DNA from: Clostridiaceae bacterium
GTDB lineage: Bacteria > Bacillota > Clostridia > TANB77 > CAG-508
Assembly: GCA_021771025.1 (NCBI GenBank)
Contig: JAETPW010000004.1
Span: forward strand, 24,309 to 88,308
Length of the DNA: 64,000 nucleotides
Direction of reading: 5' to 3'
The number at the start of each line of letters is the position of its first letter. Positions within the stretch are counted from its first letter, which is position 1. Below, piece after piece: positions 1-8,837 of this stretch. The notes beneath the pieces are model-generated. The model ran no database searches, was not told the origin of the DNA, and saw only the letters and a list, made by a program, of their open reading frames with translations. Made by a program: the position numbers and the translations under genes.

Positions 1-1677
1 ATGAAAGAACAAGCAGCAGTAAGTGGTATAAAACAAATCTATCAAAATGTAGGAATAAATACAGACGATCTTCAAAATAACTACATATGGAATACGGGTA
101 TTCAAATGCTAGGAATAGCACTACTAAGTATGGTTTCTGCTGTTTTAGTTATGCTACTTTCATCACGAGTAGCTGCTAATTTAGGAAGAGTATTACGTGA
201 TAAAGTCTTTAGAAAAGTATTAACTTTCTCCAATAAAGAATTAAATGAATATTCAACAGCGTCGTTAATCACTCGTAGTACAAATGATATTCAGCAAATT
301 CAGCAATTAATGACCATGCTGTTTCGTGTAGTAGTTTATGCGCCAATTATTGCCATAGGAGGATTTACCAAAGTATTAACCACTACCAACAATTCATTAG
401 CTTGGATCATAGGAGTAGCTATTTTAGCTGTACTATTTGTAGTAGGAACACTATTTATTTTGGTTATGCCAAAATTCAAAAAGCTACAAACATTAATCGA
501 TAAAATCAATGAAGTATCCAGAGAAATCCTAACTGGACTTCCTGTTATTCGTGCTTTCCATAAAGAGAAAAAAGAAGAAACAAGGTTTGATGAAGCTAAC
601 CAAAAATTAATGAAAGCCAACATTTTTGTTAACCGAGCTATGTCAATGATGATGCCTATGCTCATGTTTATTATGAACAGTATCATGGTATTAGTTATTT
701 GGGTAGGAGGTCATAGTGTTGACCAAGGCCTATTACAAGTAGGAGATATGATGGCCTTTATTCAATACCTAATGCAAATCGTAATGAGTTTCTTAATGAT
801 TTCTATGGTATCCATCATGTTACCACGTGCTTCTGTATCAGCTAAACGTATTACTGAAGTATTAGAAACTAAAATCTCAATTCAAGACAAACCAGAAACC
901 AAAAAATTAAACCCTGAAAAAAAAGGATTAGTGGAATTTAAAAATGTATCCTTCCGTTATCCAGATGCCGATACAGAAATACTAGAAGATATTAACTTCA
1001 CGGCAAAACCAGGAGAAACCACAGCAATCATCGGAAGTACAGGAAGTGGAAAATCTACTGTTGTTAACTTAATTCCTAGATTTTACGATGTTACCGGAGG
1101 AGAATTACGCATAGATGGAGTCAATGTAAAAGATCTTTCACAAAAAGAATTAAGAAACATCATAGGATTTGTTCCTCAAAAAGGAGTATTATTCTCAGGA
1201 ACCATCGAATCTAACATCAAATATGCAGACGAAACCATGTCAGACGAAAAAATGAAAGAAGCAGCTAGAATTGCTCAAGCTACTGAATTTATTAGTGAAA
1301 AAGAAAATACCTATCAAGACCCAATCGCACAAGGCGGAGGAAACGTATCTGGTGGGCAAAAACAACGTTTATCTATAGCAAGAGCTATTGCGAAAGACCC
1401 AGAAATCTTTGTTTTTGACGACAGTTTTTCTGCCTTAGATTTCAAAACAGACAGCAATTTACGTGAAGCCTTATCCAAAACAACCAAAAATAAAACTGTC
1501 ATCATTGTAGCACAACGTATTAGCACAATCTTAACCGCTGATCAAATTATCGTTCTAGAAGAAGGAAAAGTAGTCGGAAAAGGTACACATGAAGAACTAA
1601 TGAAAGACAATGAAGTCTATCGACAAATTGCTTTATCCCAATTATCAGAGGAAGAGCTAGGAAGGGGGGATAAGTAA
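1..1677 (+). CDS. ABC exporter half-transporter, degenerate NBD (5' partial)
   Basis: Multidrug/lipid-type ABC exporter half: membrane helices fill roughly residues 1-290 and the ATPase domain residues 310-545. Walker A is GSTGSGKS (345-352), the signature VSGGQ (449-453), and Walker B ends in D473-D474, so the catalytic glutamate is replaced by aspartate. The H-loop reads AQRIST with Gln in place of His. These are the marks of the non-catalytic half of heterodimeric exporters such as LmrC or TM287. The first residues correspond to the middle of helix 1-2 of full-length homologues, so the ATG at base 1 is probably internal and the true start lies upstream of the window. It overlaps the next gene by one base (TAATG), which implies translational coupling and a shared complex. 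Confidence 0.93.
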   Translation: MKEQAAVSGIKQIYQNVGINTDDLQNNYIWNTGIQMLGIALLSMVSAVLVMLLSSRVAANLGRVLRDKVFRKVLTFSNKELNEYSTASLITRSTNDIQQIQQLMTMLFRVVVYAPIIAIGGFTKVLTTTNNSLAWIIGVAILAVLFVVGTLFILVMPKFKKLQTLIDKINEVSREILTGLPVIRAFHKEKKEETRFDEANQKLMKANIFVNRAMSMMMPMLMFIMNSIMVLVIWVGGHSVDQGLLQVGDMMAFIQYLMQIVMSFLMISMVSIMLPRASVSAKRITEVLETKISIQDKPETKKLNPEKKGLVEFKNVSFRYPDADTEILEDINFTAKPGETTAIIGSTGSGKSTVVNLIPRFYDVTGGELRIDGVNVKDLSQKELRNIIGFVPQKGVLFSGTIESNIKYADETMSDEKMKEAARIAQATEFISEKENTYQDPIAQGGGNVSGGQKQRLSIARAIAKDPEIFVFDDSFSALDFKTDSNLREALSKTTKNKTVIIVAQRISTILTADQIIVLEEGKVVGKGTHEELMKDNEVYRQIALSQLSEEELGRGDK

Positions 1678-3506
1678 TGCCAGGACCAATGGGAGGGCCA
1701 ATGGGAGCACGAGGGCGTACTACCGCAAAGGCCAAAGATGTAAAAGGAACGACCAAAAAACTTATCTCACATTATTTATCAAAATACAAATTAGCCCTAC
1801 TTATCGTTTTGATCTTTGCGATTGGTAGTACCATTTTTACCATAGTAGGACCAAAAATTTTAGGAAATGCCACAACAGAAATTTTTAATGGGATCATGGG
1901 AAAATTATCAGGAGGAGCCGGAATTGACTTTGGGAAAATAGGGCAAATACTATTAACTTTATTAGCATTATACGTATTAAGTGCTATTTTCTCTTTCATC
2001 CAAGGGTTTACCATGACAAATGTATCCCAAAAATTGACTTACAAACTACGTGATGATCTATCCAAAAAAATAAATCGTTTGCCCATGAAGTATTTTGACA
2101 AACGTACTCATGGAGAAGTATTATCCATTATCACCAACGATATTGATACATTAGGAATGAGTTTAAACCAAAGTTTAACCCAAATTGTTACCTCAGTATG
2201 TACCATCATAGGGATTTTAGTTATGATGTTTTCCATCAATTGGCAAATGACCTTAATTTCCTTAGTCATTTTACCAGTATCAGCGGTCATTGTTGGATTT
2301 GTCGTAAAAAAATCACAAAAATACTTTAAAGCACAACAAGACTATTTAGGCCATGTTAATGGGCAAGTAGAAGAAGTGTATAGTGGACTAAATATCGTAA
2401 AAGTATTTAATGGAGAGGAAAAAGCAGCCAAAAACTTTAAAGTAGCTAATGATGAATTATATCGTTCAGGCTGGAAATCTCAATTCTTATCAGGATTAAT
2501 GCACCCCATCATGAACTTTGTAGGAAATATTGGTTATGTAGCCGTAGCCGTAGTAGGAGGATATTTTGCGATAAATGGAACCATTACCGTTGGAAACATC
2601 CAAAGTTTTATCAGTTACAATAAACAATTTACCCAACCGATCAACCAACTAGCGCAAGTATCTAATATGTTACAAGCCATGGTAGCAGCGGCAGAAAGGG
2701 TATTTGAATTTTTAGAAGAGCCAGAAGAAAAAGAAACAGCAAAAGGAAATTTAAGCACAGAAAACTTACAAGGAAATATCACCTTTGACCATGTGAAATT
2801 CGGCTATGACGAAGGAACAACCATCATTAACGACTTTAGTGCAGAGGTAAAAGAAGGACAAAAAATAGCTATTGTTGGGCCAACCGGAGCAGGAAAAACA
2901 ACCATGGTAAAACTATTAATGCGTTTCTATGATGTGCAAGAAGGAGCCATATTAGTCGATGGTCATAATGTAAAAGACTTCACCAGAGGTGAACTTCGCC
3001 AAATGTTTGGTATGGTTCTGCAAGACACTTGGTTATTTGGAGGAACAGTCAAAGAAAACATCAAATATGGAAAAGAAGACGCCACAGACGACGAAGTCAT
3101 TGAAGCAGCAAAAGCAGCCCATGTCCATCACTTCATCAAAACCTTACCAAAAGGATACAACTCTGTACTAAATGAAGAATCAAGCAATGTATCAGCAGGG
3201 CAAAAACAATTACTAACCATTGCCCGTGTAATATTAGCCGATCCAAAAGTATTAATACTAGACGAAGCAACCAGTTCCATTGATACCAGAACAGAAATTC
3301 AAATCCAAAAAGCAATGGACAATTTAATGGAAGGAAGAACCAGTTTCATCATAGCACACCGTTTATCCACCATAAAAAATGCTGATCTCATCTTAGTCAT
3401 GGATCACGGAGATATTGTTGAACAAGGTACACATGATGACTTATTAGCCAAAGATGGTTTTTATGCTAAATTGTATAATAGCCAATTTGAAGAAGTAGAA
3501 GAATAG
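1677..3506 (+). CDS. ABC exporter half-transporter, canonical NBD
   Basis: Catalytic partner of the upstream ABC half. A Gly/Pro/Met-rich N-terminal tail (residues 1-20) precedes a six-helix membrane domain (about 35-330) and an ATPase domain. Walker A is GPTGAGKT (401-408), the signature VSAGQ (505-509), Walker B ends in D529-E530, and H561 is the switch histidine, so this half has the intact ATP site. In the family such pairs extrude drugs or lipids, but the substrate cannot be read from sequence. The start ATG overlaps the previous stop and is preceded by a GGGGGG-rich ribosome site inside the upstream gene. The gene is followed by a rho-independent terminator, so the two genes form an operon. 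Confidence 0.95.
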   Translation: MPGPMGGPMGARGRTTAKAKDVKGTTKKLISHYLSKYKLALLIVLIFAIGSTIFTIVGPKILGNATTEIFNGIMGKLSGGAGIDFGKIGQILLTLLALYVLSAIFSFIQGFTMTNVSQKLTYKLRDDLSKKINRLPMKYFDKRTHGEVLSIITNDIDTLGMSLNQSLTQIVTSVCTIIGILVMMFSINWQMTLISLVILPVSAVIVGFVVKKSQKYFKAQQDYLGHVNGQVEEVYSGLNIVKVFNGEEKAAKNFKVANDELYRSGWKSQFLSGLMHPIMNFVGNIGYVAVAVVGGYFAINGTITVGNIQSFISYNKQFTQPINQLAQVSNMLQAMVAAAERVFEFLEEPEEKETAKGNLSTENLQGNITFDHVKFGYDEGTTIINDFSAEVKEGQKIAIVGPTGAGKTTMVKLLMRFYDVQEGAILVDGHNVKDFTRGELRQMFGMVLQDTWLFGGTVKENIKYGKEDATDDEVIEAAKAAHVHHFIKTLPKGYNSVLNEESSNVSAGQKQLLTIARVILADPKVLILDEATSSIDTRTEIQIQKAMDNLMEGRTSFIIAHRLSTIKNADLILVMDHGDIVEQGTHDDLLAKDGFYAKLYNSQFEEVEE

Positions 3507-3557
3507 GCAAGTATCCAAAATGTACCCGTCCCTAATTAGAGCTACTCTTATAACGAT

Positions 3558-3594
3558 AAAAAAGGAGGATAATTGGAAAAGTCTTCCTTTTTTT
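3558..3594 (+). terminator. Rho-independent terminator after ABC exporter operon
   Basis: AAAAAAGGAGGA (3558-3569) pairs with TCTTCCTTTTTT (3582-3593) with one G-U pair, and the 3' arm runs into a T tract. A degenerate REP fragment (GTACCCGTCCC) lies just upstream near 3522-3533. Confidence 0.75.
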
Positions 3595-3672
3595 GACTTT
3601 TTGTGATATAAATAAGAAAAAGTAAAGTCTATAGCATCATGTTATGAATTTTATAACGGAAGGATTGAAATT

Positions 3673-5172
3673 ATGAAATTGCCTACAAGTATAGAAAATA
3701 TATTAAATGAAAATATTGTGGAAAATGCAAGATTAGAATTGAAGAAAAATTGGAATCCAGAACCAATATTACATACTATTTGTGCATTTGCAAATGATAT
3801 AGATAACTGGGGAGGTGGATATATCTTAATTGGTATAGAAGAAGAAAATGGAAGACCTAAAATGCCAATTACAGGACTTGAATTATCAGAAATAGATAAA
3901 ATTCAAAAAGAGTTATTAACAAAATGTAAGTTGATTCAACCATCTTATATACCGATAGTCGATGTAGCACAGTATAAAGATAAAAATATATTAGTTGTGT
4001 GGTGTTTTGGAGGACAAACAAGACCATATAAATGTCCAACAACACTAGATAAAGACTTTTCAAAAGGATATTCATATTATATAAGAAAGATGTCAAGCAC
4101 AGTAAAAGCAACTGAAACAGAGCAAAAAGAATTATATGATATAGCTAGAACAATCCCATTTGATGATAGAATGAATCATGAGGCACAGATAAGAGATTTA
4201 AAATTACCACTAATTCAAAATTACTTATATGAAATTAAAAGTGATTTATTAAAAGAATCGGAGATGATGGATTTTATAGATTTATGTAAAAGTATGAGAA
4301 TTGTAGATGGAACGCCAGAATATATGAAACCATTAAATATTGGATTAATGTTCTTCAATGATGAACCACAAAAGTTCTTTCCCTATTCTCAAATAGAAAT
4401 AGTAGATTTAAGAAATGGTCCAGAAGGAGACAATATGACAGAAAGAATATTTAAAGGACCAATAGATAGTATGATAAAAAGTGCTTTAACTTTTATCAGA
4501 AATACTATAATAGAAGAAAAAATATTAAAAATAGAAGGACAAGCAGAAGCGGAAAGATTTTTTAATTATCCTTACCAAGCAATAGAAGAAGCACTAGTAA
4601 ATGCGGTTTACCATAGAGGATATGATGTAAGAGAGCCAATAGAAGTAAGAATAATGGAAGATAGGATTCATATTCTAAGTTATCCTGGTCCAGACCGTTC
4701 AATAAGCGAAAAATCTATTGAAAATAAAAATATGATAGCACGAAAATATAGAAACCGTAGAATTGGAGAATTTTTAAAAGAACTAAAATTAACAGAAGGC
4801 AGAAATACAGGTGTTCCAAAAATAAAAAGAGCATTAAAAAATAATGGTTCAAAAGAGCCAGAATTTGAAACAAACGAAACAAGAGATTATTTTATTACAA
4901 CAATATTTATACATGATGGGTTTGAAAATGAAAAGAAAGACCGACCAAGAACCGACCAAGAACCGACCAAGTTAAATGAACAAGAAATAAAAATATTAGA
5001 ATTCTGTAAAGAACCACATAGTAAGAAAGAAATAATGGAATATATGGAATATAAACATACAAGAAATTTTACGATATTATATTTAAAACCACTATTGGAA
5101 AAAGGACTATTACAAATGACAATACCAGAAAAACCAAATCATAAGAATCAAAAATATAGGTTAAAAAAATAG
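3673..5172 (+). CDS. AlbA_2/HATPase putative regulator (Schlafen-like N-domain)
   Basis: The N-terminal part (about residues 13-135) matches the AlbA_2 (Schlafen-type, nucleic-acid/ATP-binding) domain: ENARLELKK, then ICAFANDIDNWGGGYILIGI. The middle (about 290-400) resembles the HATPase_c_4 module of so-called RecG-like regulators, with EALVNAVYHRGY and a following glycine-rich loop. The C-terminal 70 residues look like a winged-helix DNA-binding domain. Such proteins are usually annotated as putative transcriptional regulators or phage-related; the molecular role is not settled. The start ATG follows GGAAGGA. Codon use is richer in A/T third positions than in the ABC genes, consistent with acquisition by transfer. 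It stands alone between two terminator-like regions. Confidence 0.85.
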   Translation: MKLPTSIENILNENIVENARLELKKNWNPEPILHTICAFANDIDNWGGGYILIGIEEENGRPKMPITGLELSEIDKIQKELLTKCKLIQPSYIPIVDVAQYKDKNILVVWCFGGQTRPYKCPTTLDKDFSKGYSYYIRKMSSTVKATETEQKELYDIARTIPFDDRMNHEAQIRDLKLPLIQNYLYEIKSDLLKESEMMDFIDLCKSMRIVDGTPEYMKPLNIGLMFFNDEPQKFFPYSQIEIVDLRNGPEGDNMTERIFKGPIDSMIKSALTFIRNTIIEEKILKIEGQAEAERFFNYPYQAIEEALVNAVYHRGYDVREPIEVRIMEDRIHILSYPGPDRSISEKSIENKNMIARKYRNRRIGEFLKELKLTEGRNTGVPKIKRALKNNGSKEPEFETNETRDYFITTIFIHDGFENEKKDRPRTDQEPTKLNEQEIKILEFCKEPHSKKEIMEYMEYKHTRNFTILYLKPLLEKGLLQMTIPEKPNHKNQKYRLKK

Positions 5173-5181
5173 GAGAAAAAT

Positions 5182-5265
5182 ATGTATGATTTTAGTAGAG
5201 AAGAAATATTATTAAAGGATATTAATGGGAAGCATAGCATAAAATATTTTTTGTTCTCTCATTAA
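5182..5265 (+). CDS. Possible 27-residue small ORF
   Basis: A short frame starts with ATG nine bases after the previous stop and has a ribosome site AGGAG. It encodes 27 residues beginning MYDFSREEILLKD and ending KYFLFSH. No family is recognised. It may be a translated microprotein, or the 5' remnant of a gene once co-transcribed with the AlbA_2 gene. The ribosome site is its only support. Confidence 0.3.
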   Translation: MYDFSREEILLKDINGKHSIKYFLFSH

Positions 5266-5382
5266 TATATAACACAGTTGAACAAGTATAAGAATAGACA
5301 ACTCGCCCAATAAGGAGACGGATACATGACACATAAAAAAACAATAACTGGATAAACTAGTCATAGAAACATAGAAAAAACA

Positions 5383-5459
5383 AAGTAAACATTTAAAATT
5401 TACCAATAAAAAGAAGGAGGGAATATGATAGCCTAAAAAGCTAACATATGCTAAAAACT
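5383..5459 (+). promoter_or_regulatory. Structured trxB leader with hairpin between SD and AUG
   Basis: Two stems are visible. The first is GTAAA...TTTAC around 5385-5403. The second is a 27-nt hairpin at 5423-5449 (ATATG-A-TAGC, loop, GCTA-A-CATAT) that starts directly after the Shine-Dalgarno AAGGAGGG (5414-5421) and ends ten bases before the trxB ATG. The same layout recurs at 13399-13477 with a compensatory pair change. It also contains a 3-codon frame (ATG ATA GCC TAA). Function is inferred as translational control. Confidence 0.6.
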
Positions 5460-6362
5460 ATGGACTATGATATCATCATTATTGGAGCAGGACCAGCGGG
5501 AATCTGTGCAGCTATCTATGCCTTAAGAGCAAATCAAAAAACACTAATCATCGAAAAGGAAACAATTGGAGGGAAAATTGCGTCTTCCCCATTAATCGAA
5601 AACTATCCCGGAATTAAAGCGATTAAAGGACCAGAACTTTCCGAACAACTAGAAGACCAAATCAAACAATTAGGAGGAAAAATAGAATTTGGCGAAGTAA
5701 TAAACATACAAAATAAAAGAGAAGAAAAAATAGTCATCACCAAAAACAAAACCCATAAAGCCAAAGTAATTATTCTTGCCTTAGGAACAAAATACAAAAA
5801 ATTAGGTTTACCAGAAGAAGAAAAATTTTTAGGAAAAGGGATATCCTTTTGTGCCACATGTGATGGATTTTTTTATCGCCAGAAAACAGTAGCCGTGATT
5901 GGAGGAGGAAACTCTGCCATGGCAAATGCTTTAGAACTAGCTAACATTTGCCAGAAAGTGTATGTCATTCAAAACCTTGACCACTTAACAGCAGAACCCA
6001 TGTTAATTGATCAAATCAAACCAAAAGAAAATATCGAAATCATCACACAAGCTTCAGTAAAACAAATACAGGGAGAAGAAAAAGTAACAGGCATAGTCAT
6101 TGAAGAAAAAGGAAAAGAAAAAACATTAACCCTAGATGGAATGTTCCTTTCTATCGGACAAATTCCCGAAACAGAAATAATTTCCCCTCTAATAAAACTA
6201 GATGAAAACGGGTATATTGTAACCAATGAACAGCAAATGACAAATAGCGAAGGAATCTTCGCAGCGGGAGATTGCGTAAAAAAGAATATTAGGCAATTAA
6301 CAACAGCAGTTAGCGATGGAACAATAGCTGCTTTATCGGCAATAGAATATAATACAAAATAA
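5460..6362 (+). CDS. trxB: Thioredoxin-disulfide reductase
   Basis: FAD- and NADPH-dependent enzyme that reduces thioredoxin in the cytoplasm. The N-terminal FAD motif is IIGAGPAGICA, the redox-active pair is C131-ATC-C134, the NAD(P)H motif is VIGGGNSAM just after it, and the C-terminal FAD segment is GIFAAGDC. The length, about 300 residues, is normal. An in-frame ATG lies four codons upstream (5448), but it falls inside the leader hairpin; the ATG at 5460 gives the usual MDYDIIIIGAG start. No thioredoxin gene is adjacent. It ends at a strong terminator, so it appears monocistronic. Confidence 0.95.
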   Translation: MDYDIIIIGAGPAGICAAIYALRANQKTLIIEKETIGGKIASSPLIENYPGIKAIKGPELSEQLEDQIKQLGGKIEFGEVINIQNKREEKIVITKNKTHKAKVIILALGTKYKKLGLPEEEKFLGKGISFCATCDGFFYRQKTVAVIGGGNSAMANALELANICQKVYVIQNLDHLTAEPMLIDQIKPKENIEIITQASVKQIQGEEKVTGIVIEEKGKEKTLTLDGMFLSIGQIPETEIISPLIKLDENGYIVTNEQQMTNSEGIFAAGDCVKKNIRQLTTAVSDGTIAALSAIEYNTK

Positions 6363-6372
6363 AGAAACTAGA

Positions 6373-6411
6373 AACACAGGCTAAGGAAATAATCCTTCTG
6401 CCTGTGTTTTA
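6373..6411 (+). terminator. Rho-independent terminator after trxB
   Basis: AAACACAGGC (6373-6382) pairs perfectly with GCCTGTGTTT (6401-6410), with an inner AGGA/TCCT stem. Confidence 0.9.
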
Positions 6412-6460
6412 GTAAAAAAGCATATAGAACAAAGAAAATCAAAACAATAAAATACTCTCC

Positions 6461-6490
6461 TTGACAATTTTCTTTGTTAATAGCTATAAT
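6461..6490 (+). promoter_or_regulatory. Sigma-A promoter for Nudix gene
   Basis: Perfect TTGACA (6461-6466), 18-base spacer, perfect TATAAT (6485-6490). It fixes the downstream start, because the longer upstream reading frame would begin inside this promoter. Confidence 0.88.
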
Positions 6491-6518
6491 AAAGAAAAAA
6501 GGGAAGAAAGGGAAGAAA

Positions 6519-7016
6519 ATGGAGAAACCAATTCGCAAAGCATCACGATGTATAGTATTAAAAAATAATAAAGTTGTATTAGCCAAATATCCAGAAGGAA
6601 ACGCAAAAGCTGGATATTACGAAATACCGGGAGGGAAAATTGAAGAAGGGGAAACAGCAAAGCAAGCAGCCATTAGAGAAGTAAAAGAAGAAACAGGAAT
6701 AGCAGTAAAAAATTTAACCTATATAGGAAATATGATAGTAGAATATCCAAACAGAATTTATGATTTTGAGGTATTTGTTACGAATGAATATGAGGGAGGA
6801 TTAAAAAATGGCAAAGAAAATATACCAGAATGGATATCACTAAATGAAATGAATGAGAAAAAATTATTGAGTAATGTAATTCCTTTGTTACCATTAATTA
6901 AACCAACTTGGCAAAAAGAAAACAAAGAATTTTCTCTCTATATTAAAACCTCAGAACAAGAGGAACTTCAAGAATTAAGATTTACCAAACAAGAAAAAAA
7001 GGAAGAAGAGCACTAA
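6519..7016 (+). CDS. Nudix hydrolase
   Basis: Hydrolase of nucleoside diphosphates linked to another moiety. The Nudix box is complete and canonical: GGKIEEGE then REVKEETGI, giving the GX5EX7REUXEEXGU pattern at about residues 45-67. The preceding strand pattern RCIVLKNNKVVLAK and the phrase YYEIPGG are typical of MutT/ADP-ribose-type members. The substrate cannot be told. The start at 6519 was chosen because it follows GGGAAGAAAGGGAAGA and lies 29 bases after the -10 box. A broken MFS transporter gene begins two bases after its stop, so it was probably the first gene of an operon whose second gene is now dead. Confidence 0.92.
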   Translation: MEKPIRKASRCIVLKNNKVVLAKYPEGNAKAGYYEIPGGKIEEGETAKQAAIREVKEETGIAVKNLTYIGNMIVEYPNRIYDFEVFVTNEYEGGLKNGKENIPEWISLNEMNEKKLLSNVIPLLPLIKPTWQKENKEFSLYIKTSEQEELQELRFTKQEKKEEEH

Positions 7017-7017
7017 A

Positions 7018-7592
7018 ATGAAAGAAAAATTCAAACAATTAAAAGAAGAAAAGAAAATCCTAATTATGCTTGCTTTTTATAGTATTTCTATAGGGGTATG
7101 GACCAATTTTAAAGAATTATGGTTACAAGATTAGCATTAAAGTACTTTACCCCTAAAAATGAATACCTAACGATTACTATCAAATATGGTATTCGATTTA
7201 GCTTATATGCTTTGGGCTTTCTCAGCAACAATAGTGCCATTTGTTTTTTAGCCATGACATGGTCTATCTTTATCTCAACGGCTTATGAAAATGTGGTTTC
7301 AGCACCATATATCAATCGAGTTCCCAATAAATTTCAACTCGTTTACACCAATTATCGTTACATCGTTGGACTACTAGGTACATCAATTGGATTATATTTT
7401 GCAGGAATAGTTTACCCTTACGGAATCCCTTCACTATTAGGTGTTTCCGCAGTATTTCTTATGTTTCAATTAGTAGCTAGTTATCGATTGATATACTTAA
7501 GAACCAGAAAAACAAAAATAACCCCTCAATGGAAAATCCAAGAAGGGGAAGATACAAACTTAGAAGAAGCAGTACAAACAATCAAACAATAG
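7018..7592 (+). pseudogene. MFS transporter with internal deletion and frameshift
   Basis: The first 38 codons (7018-7134) encode a typical MFS start: a basic N-terminus, the first membrane helix with SISIGVWTNF, and ELWLQD. The frame then stops. From about 7119, in another frame, the sequence jumps to what look like the last four or five membrane helices (IRFSLYALGF, AMTWSIFISTAYE, YIVGLLGTSIGLYFAG), followed by a hydrophilic tail. Roughly half of a ~400-residue transporter is therefore missing, and the two ends are out of frame. The gene cannot make a working transporter. The remaining helices still look unmutated, so the deletion is probably recent. Confidence 0.8.
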
Positions 7593-7608
7593 GAAAAATA
7601 CACATTTA

Positions 7609-8583
7609 TCAGGCTAAGGTATCACGTATAGTATCTTTCATATCCCTCGTTTTATACCCCAATTCATAGGTAGCCTTTTGATGAGAAAAAACCTCTCCAC
7701 TAGTTAACGTAGCTAAAGAAAATAACGTATACAAAGGTCTCTTCTTCTTGCTCTTAGCCCATAAAGACATAATCGGTAACCCTATTTTTGCCACCCAAAC
7801 TGGCAAAATAGGGATTTCTTTTTTTCCCGTAAAAGAATGAATAATGGCTAATAACTCAGTTAAATCAAAATGACGATTCGATAAAATATAATCTTCGCCT
7901 ATTTTTCCTTTCGATAAAGCCAACAAACAACCATTAGCCACATCTCTAACATCAACAAAATCATATCCGCCTTTAATACCAAAAGGTAAATTCCCTTGAG
8001 CATAATCATGAACCATTTGAACCAAAAAATTGCTAGAAGGATCATAAGGACCCAATATCCCCGAAGGATATACCACTATTCCGGGAAACCCTTCTTTGAT
8101 ACAATCAAACAAATAACGAGTAGCCATAGCTTTCGTTTTTGAATAACCACCATGAACCAAATTTTCATGAATGGCATGAGTTTCAGAAATAACGTCAGAA
8201 GAAGATAAAGAAGGAAAAACATGAACAGAACTAGTATACAAAAAACGAGAAACATCACATTCACGACTCAAATCAATCATATTTTTTGTTCCTAAAACAT
8301 TAACACGGTATAAAAAATCAGACATCTTATTATCTATACTAATGATTCCGGCAGTATGAATAACCACTAATTCATCCCCTTGAGGATTAGCAAAAAAAGG
8401 AAGTAAAGACTCACGATCGGTAATATCACCATGAACATAAGAAACAAATTCATTCTCAGGAATAACAGGTTTTTGACTAGGCAATAACAACCCTCTAACT
8501 CTTTGTTTTTGCATTAACAACTGACGAATAATTGTATTGCCTAAATACCCACCACTACCAGTAAGTAAAAATAACTTTCCCAT
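7609..8583 (-). CDS. NAD(P)-dependent extended SDR (epimerase/reductase family)
   Basis: Rossmann-fold protein of the extended short-chain dehydrogenase family. The nucleotide motif TGSGGYLG is near residue 8, a TAGI segment follows strand 4, and the catalytic YSKTK (Tyr-x-x-x-Lys) lies near residue 147. This group includes NDP-sugar epimerases and dihydroflavonol-4-reductase-like enzymes, and the exact substrate is unknown. The length, 324 residues, is normal. The ATG at 8583 lies eight bases after AAGGAGG on the minus strand; a GTG one codon upstream is possible. It is the only long minus-strand gene in the first 45 kb, and it converges on the broken MFS gene. Confidence 0.88.
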   Translation of the reverse strand: MGKLFLLTGSGGYLGNTIIRQLLMQKQRVRGLLLPSQKPVIPENEFVSYVHGDITDRESLLPFFANPQGDELVVIHTAGIISIDNKMSDFLYRVNVLGTKNMIDLSRECDVSRFLYTSSVHVFPSLSSSDVISETHAIHENLVHGGYSKTKAMATRYLFDCIKEGFPGIVVYPSGILGPYDPSSNFLVQMVHDYAQGNLPFGIKGGYDFVDVRDVANGCLLALSKGKIGEDYILSNRHFDLTELLAIIHSFTGKKEIPILPVWVAKIGLPIMSLWAKSKKKRPLYTLFSLATLTSGEVFSHQKATYELGYKTRDMKDTIRDTLA

Positions 8584-8660
8584 CACAATCCCTCCTTTAA
8601 TGAAAAAAGTATCTTTAATTTAATTATAAATCCAAATGAAAAAAAGTGCAACAAAAATAT

Positions 8661-8729
8661 CCATTTGGGGGCGTTTCTGTTTGGTACATTTCGCAAGTAG
8701 TCCAATTAGGAACAGGTACATATGGACGT
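8661..8729 (+). repeat. REP family D copy
   Basis: GGGGGCGTTTCTGTTTGG, then TCCAATTAGGAACAGGTAC. Nearly the same order of words occurs in reverse complement near 38955-39010 (GGGGACGTTTCTGTTTGG, then TCCAATTGGGGACAGGTAC). Confidence 0.75.
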
Positions 8730-8774
8730 TAAAAATTCATCTGACAAATAATCCTAATATCTGACAAGTAAGGC

Positions 8775-8803
8775 TTGAAAAAAGATACAAATTTGATTAT
8801 AAT
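8775..8803 (+). promoter_or_regulatory. Promoter for DUF1287 gene
   Basis: TTGAAA (8775-8780), 17-base spacer, TATAAT (8798-8803). The longer reading frame upstream of 8838 overlaps this promoter and is therefore unlikely to be translated. Confidence 0.8.
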
Positions 8804-8837
8804 GGAGAAAATAAGAGAAACAAAGGAGGAAGATAAA

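Noticed and set aside
3522-3540. GTACCCGTCCCTAATTAG as a full REP
   Set aside because: Only one half-motif is present without its inverted partner; kept as a degenerate trace, not a feature.
5448-5450. Earlier ATG for trxB
   Set aside because: It lies in the 3' arm of the leader hairpin, 26 bases from the SD; the ATG at 5460 gives the conserved N-terminus and the same spacing as the homologous leader at 13478.
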